In this document: piece after piece, positions 15,636 through 24,394 of the stretch | How positions within the stretch are numbered: the stretch's first letter is position 1 | Layout of the letters: every line of letters begins with the position of its first letter | Assembly: GCA_045645205.1 (NCBI GenBank) | Contig: JAZRIJ010000006.1 | Coordinates: 1-37,478, forward strand | DNA length: 37,478 nt | Direction: 5' to 3' | Source: RGIG1995 sp045645205 | GTDB lineage: Bacteria; Bacillota; Clostridia; Oscillospirales; CAG-272 | Notes under the pieces: model-generated | The model's database searches: none | What the model was told of the DNA's origin: nothing | Seen by the model: only the letters and a program-made list of their open reading frames with translations | Program-made: the position numbers and the translations under genes

Positions 15636-18044
15636 ATGCAAAAAAATAGTTATGACTTGCTTAATATTTTAAATGACACATCAACAAGACTTTTTAGCTG
15701 TAATATTGATAAATCTACAGAAAAACAGCTTTATAAGACTGTTTGTACGGTTTTAAGAGAAATACTTGCGAAAAAAAGAAAAAATTTCAAAAGCGATTTT
15801 TTATCTAAAGAAAAAAAGCAGGTTTATTATATGTCAATGGAGTTTCTTGTAGGAACATCACTTCGAAATAATCTTTACAATCTCGGTCTTGAAGAAAAGT
15901 TCAGAGAGGTTTTGAAGGAACAAGGCTTCAGTCTTGAGTCACTTTATGAGCATGATCCGGATGCGGGACTGGGAAATGGTGGATTAGGCAGGCTTGCTTC
16001 GTGTTATATGGATTGCGCTACAGGACTTGAATTGCCCGTTACAGGATTTTCAATTAGATATGAATTTGGTATATTTAAACAAAAAATTATTGATGGCTGG
16101 CAAATGGAATTTCCGGACAACTGGTTAGAGCAAGGAGATGTATGGCTTCAGGCACGACGTGATGAAAGCTACGAGGTGAAGTTTGGCGGACAGGTGAACG
16201 AATGGTTTGACAACGGAAAATTTAAGGCTGTTCAGACTGGATATCAGAGTGTTATTGCCGTGCCCTATGATATGTATATATCGGGATATGATTCGGATGC
16301 AGTAAACAAGCTTGTGCTTTGGAGTGCAAACCTGCCGAGCTTTGATATGCATGCATTTTCACGAGGCGAGTATATGCGTTCTCTTGAGCAGAATACGATG
16401 GCTGAGGTTATTTCAAAGGTACTTTATCCTGCGGATAATCATATCGAGGGTAAGAGACTTCGCTTAAAACAGCAGTATTTGCTTGTTTCTGCATCATTGC
16501 AGAGCATCATAGCAAAGCATCTTAGAAAATATGCAACATTAGATAATTTTGCAGATAAGGTTTCTATTCATATTAATGATACTCATCCTGCGCTTTGTGT
16601 TCCTGAGCTTATGAGACTGCTTATGGATGAACATTGCTACGGTTGGGATGATGCATGGGAAATAACCTGCAAAACTTTGTCTTATACCAATCACACCGTA
16701 ATGAGCGAGGCTCTTGAAAAATGGAGCGAATGGCTGTTTAAGGAACAACTTCCTAGAGTTCATTCCATTGTTGTTGAAATAAACAGAAGACTTGTTGAAG
16801 ATTTGAACAGAGCATACCCGGGTGACTACGCCAAGATTAATTATATGGCTCCGATAGCTGACGGTGAGGTTCGTATGGCGAATCTCTGCCTTGCATGCTG
16901 TCACAAGGTAAACGGAGTATCAAAACTTCATACGGAGATTTTGAAAAACAGTATTTTTAATGACTATTATAATCTTGACAACAGCAGATTTATCAATATT
17001 ACTAACGGTATAGCATACAGACGTTGGCTTTGTCAAGCCAATTCGCGTCTCACTAACTTCCTTTCAAGTCTTTTAGGAGATGATTTTAAGAATGATGCAA
17101 ATGCTCTTGAAAAGCTTCTTGAATACAGGAAAGATACCGCAGTTCTCGATATGTTGGCAGAAATCAAGCGTGAAAATAAACTTACTCTCGCAGGCTATAT
17201 TGCACAAAAGAATGGTGTAAATGTAGATCCCGATTCAATTTTTGATGTGCAGATAAAGAGACTTCACGAATATAAGAGACAGCTTCTTAATGTGTTACAG
17301 ATTCTTTATATGTATAATCAGATAAAAGATGATCCCGGTGCAGATTTTATTCCGAGAACATTTATTTTCGGCGCCAAGGCATCTGCGGGATATGACCTTG
17401 CAAAACAGATTATAAGCCTTATCTCTGCTGTGTCAGACCTTGTGAACAACGATCTCGTTATTAAGAATAGGATAAAGGTTGTGTTCCTTGAGGACTACAG
17501 AGTATCTCTTGCCGAAAAGATTATTCCTGCTGCTGAAATATCTGAGCAGATATCCATTGCGGGTAAAGAAGCTTCGGGTACGGGTAATATGAAGCTTATG
17601 ATCAATGGGGCAGTAACTTTGGGGACACTTGATGGCGCAAATGTTGAAATATTTGAACAGGTTGGCGAAAACAATATATTCCTGTTTGGTATGGATGTGG
17701 ACGAGGTCAGAGAGCTTTGGAAACGGGGCTATAATCCCAATGATTTTGTTGCAAGAAGTCCGGAGCTTCGCCGCGTTGTTAATATGCTTACATCAGGTGT
17801 ACTTGGCAGAAGATTTGACGACATAGCGGCATCTCTTCTTACTAATAGATTTGGTGTAGCGGATCAATATATGACTTTGGCTGATTTTGATGATTATGTT
17901 AGAGCGCAGAAATGTGTTTCCGAGACATACAGAGATAAAAATAAATTTATGAAAATGTCTCTTACAAACATTGCAAAAGCAGGAGTATTCTCTGCAGACC
18001 GTTCTGTTCTTGATTATGCGGAAAGAATTTGGGATTTAAGATAA
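15636..18044 (+). CDS. glgP: Glycogen phosphorylase
   Basis: An 802-residue GT35 phosphorylase releasing glucose-1-phosphate from glycogen chain ends with pyridoxal phosphate as cofactor. The signature EASGTGNMKLMINGA places the PLP-binding lysine at Lys653. Other family blocks are YYMSMEFLVG, GNGGLGRLASCYMDC, NDTHPAL and KRLHEYKRQ. Length is typical of bacterial enzymes (about 800-820). The start follows AAAGGAG, about 10 bases upstream. The stop codon overlaps the ATG of the GH13 gene by one base. Its presence in the same run as synthesis genes implies both storage and mobilisation are served by one transcript or by coordinated ones. Confidence 0.96.
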   Translation: MQKNSYDLLNILNDTSTRLFSCNIDKSTEKQLYKTVCTVLREILAKKRKNFKSDFLSKEKKQVYYMSMEFLVGTSLRNNLYNLGLEEKFREVLKEQGFSLESLYEHDPDAGLGNGGLGRLASCYMDCATGLELPVTGFSIRYEFGIFKQKIIDGWQMEFPDNWLEQGDVWLQARRDESYEVKFGGQVNEWFDNGKFKAVQTGYQSVIAVPYDMYISGYDSDAVNKLVLWSANLPSFDMHAFSRGEYMRSLEQNTMAEVISKVLYPADNHIEGKRLRLKQQYLLVSASLQSIIAKHLRKYATLDNFADKVSIHINDTHPALCVPELMRLLMDEHCYGWDDAWEITCKTLSYTNHTVMSEALEKWSEWLFKEQLPRVHSIVVEINRRLVEDLNRAYPGDYAKINYMAPIADGEVRMANLCLACCHKVNGVSKLHTEILKNSIFNDYYNLDNSRFINITNGIAYRRWLCQANSRLTNFLSSLLGDDFKNDANALEKLLEYRKDTAVLDMLAEIKRENKLTLAGYIAQKNGVNVDPDSIFDVQIKRLHEYKRQLLNVLQILYMYNQIKDDPGADFIPRTFIFGAKASAGYDLAKQIISLISAVSDLVNNDLVIKNRIKVVFLEDYRVSLAEKIIPAAEISEQISIAGKEASGTGNMKLMINGAVTLGTLDGANVEIFEQVGENNIFLFGMDVDEVRELWKRGYNPNDFVARSPELRRVVNMLTSGVLGRRFDDIAASLLTNRFGVADQYMTLADFDDYVRAQKCVSETYRDKNKFMKMSLTNIAKAGVFSADRSVLDYAERIWDLR

Positions 18045-19888
18045 TGCGAATATTATACGATAGCAAGAACACAAAATTTAAATCAAAACTCGGCACCCTT
18101 CGTGAAAATGAAGGGTGTACATTGAATATACACATTCCGTGTAGCTGTAAGACGAAAAATGTCATTTTGGTATTTAATAGAGAAAACGGAGAAATTTATT
18201 CTACCTATTTTATGATAAAAACAAATGTGTATAATGAGTATGAAATATATTCATGTGATATATGTTTTGCAAAATCAGGATTGTTTTTCTATTATTTTAT
18301 TATTAAAACGGAAAACGAGGAGTTTAGACTCTACAAACAGGGGTATGATATGACAAACATGGAAGAGGGCGATCTTTGGCAGTTGTCCTGTATTCCGAAG
18401 AATTTTAATGTACCTACAGACTATCAGGGAAATGTTATGTATCAGATCTTTCCGGATAGATTTTTTAAGATGGGCGAGTGTGATACAGCCGAAAAACTCA
18501 CTCCTTTTTGGATACATGAAGATAAGGGTGATATACCGTGTTTTTTGCCTGATGAAAATGGAATTATCCTAAACAATGATTTTTTTGGAGGAAATATTAA
18601 GGGTATAACAAGCAAGCTTGACTATTTGAAGTCCTTGAATATTGGTGTTATATACCTAAACCCCATTTTTAAGGCATACTCAAATCACAGATATGATACG
18701 GCTGATTATTTGAAAATAGACGAGCTGTTAGGCAATGAGGATGATTTTAAAACCTTGTGTGATGAAGCTCATTCAAGGGATATAAAAATTATTCTTGATG
18801 GTGTGTTCTCGCATACGGGAAGCAACAGCAAGTATTTTGATTCTGAGGGTGTTTTTGGGAACGGCGCTGTTTCAAATGACGATTCTCCGTATAAAGAATG
18901 GTTTGATTTCAAGAGATATCCCAATGAATATACTTCATGGTGGGGAATAAAAACTTTGCCGTGTGTTGATGAAAACAATGAAAGCTACCGTGATTATATA
19001 ATAAGAAACCAAGACAGTGTTATTGCGCATTGGATGAGGCTCGGTGCCGATGGGTTCAGACTTGACGTTGCTGATGAGCTTCCGGACTCATTTATTCTTG
19101 AATTTCGGAATAAAATGAAAGAAATAAAAAAAGACTCTTTTCTTATAGGTGAGGTCTGGGAAGATGCTTCAAACAAGTGCAGTTACGGCATCAGACGAAA
19201 GTATTTTACAGACGGCGAGCTTGATTCTGTTATGAACTATCCTTTTAGAAAGGCGATAATTGACTTTGTTTCGGGAAGAGATGACGGTTATAGTTTCAGA
19301 AATACAGTTATGGACATATCTGAAAATTATCCCGAATGTGTAGTAAACAGTCTTATGAATATTCTTTCTACCCATGATACGATCAGAATAATTTCGGCTC
19401 TCGGTGTAAAGAATATACCTGCCGAAAAGAAAGACAGAGCAAGATACAGGATGGCGGATGAGGAATATACAGAGGCAAAAGAAGGGCTGCTGTGCGCTAT
19501 ATTTCTGCAGTTTATTCTTCCCGGAACTCCTTGTATATATTACGGGGATGAAATAGGAACAGAAGGGTTTGAAGATCCGTTTTGCCGAAGTTTTTTTGAT
19601 TGGGAAAAGATAGACAACAATGTTATATTGGAGTTTTACAGAGAATTATCGAATATAAAAAAATCCTGTAAGGAAATAAAACTTGGAAATGCAAGTGTAT
19701 TTGTTGAAAGACCGGGCACGATTAGAATAGATAGAACATTTGACGGCTCAACATTTTCAGCATATATTAATATTAGTGATGAAGACTATATATTTGGATC
19801 TAATAAAAAAGTTATTATTTCGAACAAAGTATATTCTTACGGAAGCAAAATAATAACAAAAAAATTTGGATTTATTTTGCTTACCTAA
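18044..19888 (+). CDS. GH13 alpha-amylase family glycosidase (intracellular)
   Basis: A 614-residue GH13 enzyme with no signal peptide, so it should act on cytosolic glycogen or maltodextrin. A beta-rich N-terminal domain (about 1-125) comes before the barrel, which begins with VMYQIFPDRF. Catalytic residues: Asp341 in GFRLDVADE, Glu370 in GEVWED, and Asp445 in STHDTIR, where the usual NHD is THD. A C-terminal beta domain follows (about 545-614). The organisation resembles cyclomaltodextrinase/neopullulanase or maltodextrin-hydrolase groups; the exact specificity cannot be assigned. ATG 18044 overlaps the glgP stop (TAATG); a GTG-like longer start at 18029 inside glgP is rejected. Confidence 0.9.
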   Translation: MRILYDSKNTKFKSKLGTLRENEGCTLNIHIPCSCKTKNVILVFNRENGEIYSTYFMIKTNVYNEYEIYSCDICFAKSGLFFYYFIIKTENEEFRLYKQGYDMTNMEEGDLWQLSCIPKNFNVPTDYQGNVMYQIFPDRFFKMGECDTAEKLTPFWIHEDKGDIPCFLPDENGIILNNDFFGGNIKGITSKLDYLKSLNIGVIYLNPIFKAYSNHRYDTADYLKIDELLGNEDDFKTLCDEAHSRDIKIILDGVFSHTGSNSKYFDSEGVFGNGAVSNDDSPYKEWFDFKRYPNEYTSWWGIKTLPCVDENNESYRDYIIRNQDSVIAHWMRLGADGFRLDVADELPDSFILEFRNKMKEIKKDSFLIGEVWEDASNKCSYGIRRKYFTDGELDSVMNYPFRKAIIDFVSGRDDGYSFRNTVMDISENYPECVVNSLMNILSTHDTIRIISALGVKNIPAEKKDRARYRMADEEYTEAKEGLLCAIFLQFILPGTPCIYYGDEIGTEGFEDPFCRSFFDWEKIDNNVILEFYRELSNIKKSCKEIKLGNASVFVERPGTIRIDRTFDGSTFSAYINISDEDYIFGSNKKVIISNKVYSYGSKIITKKFGFILLT

Positions 19889-19917
19889 TTGACAAAAGAC
19901 GAGTTTGTATGTATAAT
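19889..19917 (+). promoter_or_regulatory. Consensus promoter of the pflB operon
   Basis: TTGACA (19889-19894) and TATAAT (19912-19917) are both perfect hexamers with a 17-base spacer. It begins on the base after the GH13 stop codon, so pflB has its own transcript separate from the glg genes. Confidence 0.85.
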
Positions 19918-19934
19918 CAATACGTAAAGCTTTT

Positions 19935-20012
19935 ACATAACTGACGGATAACGCAGATTAACTGCGGTGGAATGTGAAAGTTTATTATGCCGACCGTCTG
20001 GGCAAGTCAGTT
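19935..20012 (+). promoter_or_regulatory. ZTP riboswitch (pfl motif) aptamer
   Basis: The hallmark 3' element CCGTCTGGGCA lies at 19994-20004, preceded by GCCGA. The 5' half contains ACTGACGG and then GTGGAATG, as in described ZTP/ZMP aptamers. AACTGAC (19939-19945) pairs with GTCAGTT (20006-20012) to close P1. GCAG and CTGC (19953-19965) form an inner stem. This RNA class senses ZMP/ZTP, which build up when 10-formyl-tetrahydrofolate is low, and was first named for its position upstream of pfl genes. Here it sits between a consensus promoter and pflB. Overlap with the terminator at 20001-20043 indicates ligand turns expression on. Confidence 0.9.
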
Positions 20013-20043
20013 TTTACATCCAAAAAGCTGATTTGCCTTTTTT
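20001..20043 (+). terminator. Riboswitch-controlled intrinsic terminator
   Basis: GGCAAGTCAG (20001-20010) can pair with CTGATTTGCC (20028-20037; one G-T pair), followed by six T residues. The left arm is also part of the aptamer's conserved GGGCA and of P1, so ligand-bound aptamer and terminator are mutually exclusive. Confidence 0.85.
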
Positions 20044-20064
20044 GATGTGATTAGGAGGAAAAAT

Positions 20065-22296
20065 ATGGAACACAACAATTGGACAGGCTTTAACGGTACG
20101 TTATGGAAAGAGGAAATAAATGTTCGTGATTTTATTCAGACGAACTACAAAGAATACACGGGAACTTCTGATTTTTTAGCGGGAGCAACTGAAAGAACAA
20201 ACGCTTTAATGAAAAAACTTCAGGCACTTTTTGCTCTTGAAAGACAATTTGGTGGTGTTCTTGATATAGATACATCAACAGTTTCTACACTTACCAGTTT
20301 TTCACCCGGATATTTAGATAAGGATAATGAGATAATTGTCGGATTGCAGACAAACCGACCGTTGAAGCGCGGAGTAAATCCTTTCGGCGGTATGAGAATG
20401 GTTAAGCAGGCTTGTCAGGAATATGGATATAACCTTAGTCCCAATGTAGAGGAAGAATTCAGATTCAGAACAACACATAACGAGGGAGTTTACAGAGTCT
20501 ATTCGGATGAAATGAGAAAGGCACGTAAGTGCCATGTTATTACCGGTTTACCCGATGCATACGGCAGGGGCAGAATAATCGGAGATTACAGACGTGTTGC
20601 GCTGTACGGTGTTGACAGGCTTATCGCAGAAAAGAAGAAAGATAAGAAGGCTTTATCTGAAGAGGTTTTGATGACCGATAATATAAGACTTTCAGAGGAG
20701 CTTTATCAACAAATCGCCTTCTTGGGTTATTTAAAAGAAATGGCTGAAATGTATGGTTTTGATATAAGCCGACCTGCCGCAAATGCAAGAGAAGCTATCC
20801 AGTGGACATATTTTGCATATCTCGGAGCTATTAAGGAACAGAACGGCGCCGCAATGTCATTGGGACGAGTCAGCACTTTTTTTGATATTTATATCGAAAG
20901 AGATATTCAAAACGGTTTGCTTGACGAACAGGGCGCACAGGAGCTTATGGACGATTTCGTTATGAAGCTCCGTATGGCAAGACATCTCCGTACTCCCGAA
21001 TACAACGAGCTTTTCGGCGGCGACCCTATGTGGATTACGGAGGCTGTAGGAGGTATGGGGAAGGACGGCAGAACGCTTGTAACAAAGAGTAGCTATCGTA
21101 TGCTTAATACTCTTTATACATTGGGATCGTCTCCCGAACCGAACCTTACTATTCTTTGGTCAAATGATCTTCCTATGAACTTTAAAAAGTTCTGCGCAAA
21201 GGTATCTGCCGATACAGACTCCATTCAGTATGAAAATGACGATGTAATGCGTCCTATATATGGAGACGATTATGCGATAGCGTGCTGCGTTTCCGCAATG
21301 AAGGTTGGCAAACAGATGCAGTTCTTCGGAGCCCGCTGCAACCTTGCAAAGCTTTTGCTTATTGCGTTGAATGGTGGATATGATGTGGAAAGCGGTATTA
21401 ATATCGGTCCGCAAATGTCTGTAATGACAGCGGACAAGCTTGACTATGATTCTGTTATGGAACGTTACAGCATTTACATTGAGTGGCTCAGTGAGCTTTA
21501 TGTAAGAACAATGAACGTTATTCACTATATGCACGATAAGTACGCATATGAAAAAACACAGATGGCGTTGCATGACACGAATGTTGAGCGTTTTATGGCT
21601 TTTGGTATAGCAGGACTGTCCGTTGTTGCCGATTCATTAAGTGCTATAAGATTTGCAAGCGTTAAAACTCTTACAAATGAAGGCGGATATATAACAGGCT
21701 TTGAGACGGTTGGAGATTTTCCTAAATACGGAAATGACGATGACAGGGTGGATATGATGGCAAAGGACATGACTCATAAGGTCATTACAGAACTTCGTAA
21801 GACGCCCGCATACAGAAATTCTATTCATACGCTTTCTGTTCTTACTATTACATCAAACGTTATGTATGGTAAGAACACAGGAGCTACTCCCGATGGCAGA
21901 CAGGCAGGTATGCCTTTTGCTCCCGGAGCAAACCCTATGCACAACAGAGAAGAAAACGGCGCTTTGGCATCACTAAACTCGGTTGCAAAGCTTTCTTATG
22001 ACGATTGCAGAGACGGTATATCCAATACATTTTCAATTACACCGGAGGCTTTGGGAAGAACTGAAGAGGAAAGAACTGCTAATCTTGTATCTATACTTGA
22101 CGGATATTTTGCCAAGAAAGCTCATCATATCAACATAAACGTATTAAACAGAGAAACTTTGCTTAAAGCATATGAAGACCCCGAAAGTTACCCGAATCTT
22201 ACAATAAGAGTATCAGGGTATGCTGTAAACTTTAACAAATTATCCCGCGAACAACAAAGGGAAGTAATAAGCCGTACTTTCCACGGAAACTTATGA
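20065..22296 (+). CDS. pflB: Pyruvate formate-lyase (formate C-acetyltransferase)
   Basis: A 743-residue glycyl-radical enzyme converting pyruvate and CoA to acetyl-CoA and formate. The two active-site cysteines are Cys407 and Cys408 in IACCVSAM, followed by GKQMQFFGARCNLAK. The radical glycine is Gly718 in RVSGYAVNF near the C terminus. Length is close to the E. coli enzyme (about 760). ATG 20065 follows AGGAGG (20053-20058); a GTG at 20047 in frame lies upstream of that site and is rejected. Formate feeds 10-formyl-tetrahydrofolate synthesis, which fits the upstream ZTP riboswitch: low folate C1 would raise pflB expression. The stop overlaps the activase ATG. Confidence 0.97.
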   Translation: MEHNNWTGFNGTLWKEEINVRDFIQTNYKEYTGTSDFLAGATERTNALMKKLQALFALERQFGGVLDIDTSTVSTLTSFSPGYLDKDNEIIVGLQTNRPLKRGVNPFGGMRMVKQACQEYGYNLSPNVEEEFRFRTTHNEGVYRVYSDEMRKARKCHVITGLPDAYGRGRIIGDYRRVALYGVDRLIAEKKKDKKALSEEVLMTDNIRLSEELYQQIAFLGYLKEMAEMYGFDISRPAANAREAIQWTYFAYLGAIKEQNGAAMSLGRVSTFFDIYIERDIQNGLLDEQGAQELMDDFVMKLRMARHLRTPEYNELFGGDPMWITEAVGGMGKDGRTLVTKSSYRMLNTLYTLGSSPEPNLTILWSNDLPMNFKKFCAKVSADTDSIQYENDDVMRPIYGDDYAIACCVSAMKVGKQMQFFGARCNLAKLLLIALNGGYDVESGINIGPQMSVMTADKLDYDSVMERYSIYIEWLSELYVRTMNVIHYMHDKYAYEKTQMALHDTNVERFMAFGIAGLSVVADSLSAIRFASVKTLTNEGGYITGFETVGDFPKYGNDDDRVDMMAKDMTHKVITELRKTPAYRNSIHTLSVLTITSNVMYGKNTGATPDGRQAGMPFAPGANPMHNREENGALASLNSVAKLSYDDCRDGISNTFSITPEALGRTEEERTANLVSILDGYFAKKAHHININVLNRETLLKAYEDPESYPNLTIRVSGYAVNFNKLSREQQREVISRTFHGNL

Positions 22297-22997
22297 TTAC
22301 GGGAAAAATACACTCAATTCAAACTCTCGGAACGCTTGACGGTCCGGGAGTGCGTTTTGTTGTATTTATGCAGGGGTGTAATCTTCGCTGTCATTGTTGT
22401 CATAATCCTGATACATGGAAGGTGAACGGCGGTAGAGAATACCTACCTGTTGATATAGTAAACAGAGCAAAAAGATACAGAGAGTATTTTGGAAAAGACG
22501 GTGGAATAACTCTTTCGGGAGGAGAACCATTACTGCAACCCAAATTTGTTTATGAGACTTTTAGATTATGCCATGAAAATGGCATAAATACTTGTCTTGA
22601 TACATCTGGAAACATACTTGACAAAAATATAGTTGATGTGTTATTATTGTGCGATAGAATTTTGCTTGATATAAAATATACGGATAATGAATCGTATATG
22701 AAGTATGTCGGTTGTTCATTGGATTCTGTTATTGAATTTTTGAATACTGTTGATAGAATGAATATACCGACGACATTAAGGCAGGTCGTTATTCCAACGG
22801 TGAATGATAATTACGAAAATTTTGTAAGGCTTAATGCGATTGCCAAGAGGCATGAATGCGTTACAAATACAGAGCTTTTGCCATTTCGTAAGATATGCAC
22901 TACAAAATATGAAATGATGGGGATAGATTTCCCTTTTTCTCATATTAATGAGCCGTCTGCAAGCGAGATTGAAAAATATCAAAAAATTTTAACATAA
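22293..22997 (+). CDS. pflA: Pyruvate formate-lyase activating enzyme
   Basis: A 234-residue radical SAM protein that installs the glycyl radical on PflB. The 4Fe-4S motif CX3CX2C is CNLRCHCC with Cys29, Cys33 and Cys36, followed by HNPDTW. GGITLSGGEPLLQP is the SAM-binding GGE-type motif. Length matches short-form PFL activases (about 240), which lack the extra ferredoxin-like clusters of glycerol-dehydratase type activases, supporting the PFL assignment. The ATG overlaps the pflB stop (ATGA), so the two are translationally coupled. Confidence 0.95.
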   Translation: MITGKIHSIQTLGTLDGPGVRFVVFMQGCNLRCHCCHNPDTWKVNGGREYLPVDIVNRAKRYREYFGKDGGITLSGGEPLLQPKFVYETFRLCHENGINTCLDTSGNILDKNIVDVLLLCDRILLDIKYTDNESYMKYVGCSLDSVIEFLNTVDRMNIPTTLRQVVIPTVNDNYENFVRLNAIAKRHECVTNTELLPFRKICTTKYEMMGIDFPFSHINEPSASEIEKYQKILT

Positions 22998-23032
22998 TAT
23001 TTATAATCGTGGAAGGATAAATTGTAAAAGAT

Positions 23033-24196
23033 ATGGCTCATATCAGAACTTACAAGGTACACCGTCATGGATTTGGCTTAGGTGGTGTTGCGGAAAAAAT
23101 TATTGAATTTGCAAAAAAGAATGTTGTTATGGTCGTAGCATTTGTTGCAGCTTTGGCGACAACCTTGATAGTTCCCATTGATGCTATGTATATCGGCTAT
23201 ATTGATTTTAAAACACTTACATGTCTTTTTTGTGTTTTGGCAGTTGTTTGCGCTTTTAAGAAAATTAACTTTTTTTATTTACTTGCAAAAAGTGTTGTGA
23301 AATGCTTTAAGAATGCAAGAATGAGTGTTATTGCGTTGGTTTATATAACGTTTATCGGATCTATGTTTATAGCAAACGATATGGCTTTGTTGACATTTTT
23401 GCCTTTGGGGTATTTTGTTCTTGCAACAACGGGTAAGAAGAAGTATATGGCTTTTACTTTTATAATGCAAAATATTTCCGCAAACCTCGGTGGTATGCTT
23501 ACTCCTTTTGGAAATCCGCAAAATCTTTATCTTTACACTAAATTCAATATACCGAATTTGGAGTTTATGGCAATAATGGCACCGCCGTTTGTTTTGTCTA
23601 TAGTTTTGATTACCGTATGTTGTATCGTTTTTGTAAAAAATGAATCTCTTGAATTAATTGATGAACCAATGCAGCTTGATAAGAGAAAGATAGTTGTATA
23701 TTCATTTCTTTTTGTTTTGGCAATTGCAATAGTATTCAGAGGAATTCCTTATTGGATAGGGCTTGTTATAATCCCGTCTGTGCTTCTTTTTATGGATAAG
23801 GAAGCTTTGAAGATGGTTGATTATCCTTTGCTTTTGACATTCGTGTTTTTCTTTATTTTTTCGGGTAATATGGCAAGAATAGAAGGTGTGAAAAGCTTAT
23901 TTTCTTTTCTTCTTGAGAAGAGTACGCTTATTGTAAGTACATTGTCATGTCAGTTTATCAGTAATGTTCCTTCGGCGATACTTCTTTCTAAGTTTACTGA
24001 AAACTACAAAGAGTTGCTTGTGGGTGTAAATATCGGAGGAACAGGCACACTTATTGCATCTCTTGCAAGTCTGATAACATTTCGCGAATACACAAAAAAC
24101 AATCCTAAAAAAACGAAATCATATATTTTGGAATTTACTGCATTTAATTTTTGTTTTTTAACTGTAATTTTGATTTTTGAAAGCATTATTTTATAA
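23033..24196 (+). CDS. Ion-transporter-superfamily permease (ArsB/CitM/SLC13-like)
   Basis: A 387-residue integral membrane protein with about 10 hydrophobic segments. A short basic N terminus (HIRTYKVHRHGFG) precedes the first. Two symmetric substrate-site-like segments are visible: FIANDMALLTFLPLGY (about 108-123) followed by LGGMLTPFGNPQNLYLY, and late QFISNVPSAILLS with NIGGTGTLIASLASL, the inverted-repeat N(D/V)xxx pattern of the ion transporter superfamily that includes citrate, dicarboxylate and arsenite carriers. The substrate is not determined. It follows pflA by 35 bases and may share its transcript. GGAAGG stands about 15 bases before ATG 23033, a wide gap; an ATT at 23021 would be better spaced but is a rare start. 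Confidence 0.8.
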   Translation: MAHIRTYKVHRHGFGLGGVAEKIIEFAKKNVVMVVAFVAALATTLIVPIDAMYIGYIDFKTLTCLFCVLAVVCAFKKINFFYLLAKSVVKCFKNARMSVIALVYITFIGSMFIANDMALLTFLPLGYFVLATTGKKKYMAFTFIMQNISANLGGMLTPFGNPQNLYLYTKFNIPNLEFMAIMAPPFVLSIVLITVCCIVFVKNESLELIDEPMQLDKRKIVVYSFLFVLAIAIVFRGIPYWIGLVIIPSVLLFMDKEALKMVDYPLLLTFVFFFIFSGNMARIEGVKSLFSFLLEKSTLIVSTLSCQFISNVPSAILLSKFTENYKELLVGVNIGGTGTLIASLASLITFREYTKNNPKKTKSYILEFTAFNFCFLTVILIFESIIL

Positions 24197-24234
24197 AAGA
24201 CAGTTAGTTTTTATTATTTAAAATATACTTTAAT

Positions 24235-24265
24235 AAAAGGCTTTTTTTAGAAAAAAGTCTTTTTT
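24235..24265 (+). terminator. Terminator after the permease gene
   Basis: AAAAGGCTTTTTTT and AAAAAAGTCTTTTTT form an A/T-rich stem with a short loop followed by T residues, about 40 bases after the permease stop. It ends the pflB-pflA-permease transcript. Confidence 0.65.
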
Positions 24266-24294
24266 CATTTGTTGTTTTATTCTAAAAATTGGCA

Positions 24295-24376
24295 GTTATA
24301 AAACCTATGTGATTGTTTATAATAATATCAGAGTCCAAAAGACTCAATTGATATAGATTTTTGGTTTTAATATCAA
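24295..24376 (+). promoter_or_regulatory. Leader of the spore-protein gene with candidate sporulation promoter
   Basis: GTTATA (24295-24300) and TATAATA (24318-24324) are 17 bases apart and could be a SigG/SigF-type promoter; late forespore control is expected for this family but the match is loose. Two perfect hairpins follow: GAGTC-caaaa-GACTC (24331-24345) and TTGATAT / ATATCAA (24348-24354 with 24370-24376). They may stabilise the transcript. Confidence 0.4.
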
Positions 24377-24394
24377 AAAACAAGGAGAACTAAA

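Noticed and set aside
19935..20012. Tetrahydrofolate riboswitch
   Set aside because: The 3' CCGTCTGGGCA element and the layout match the ZTP/pfl motif; THF riboswitch core elements are not found.
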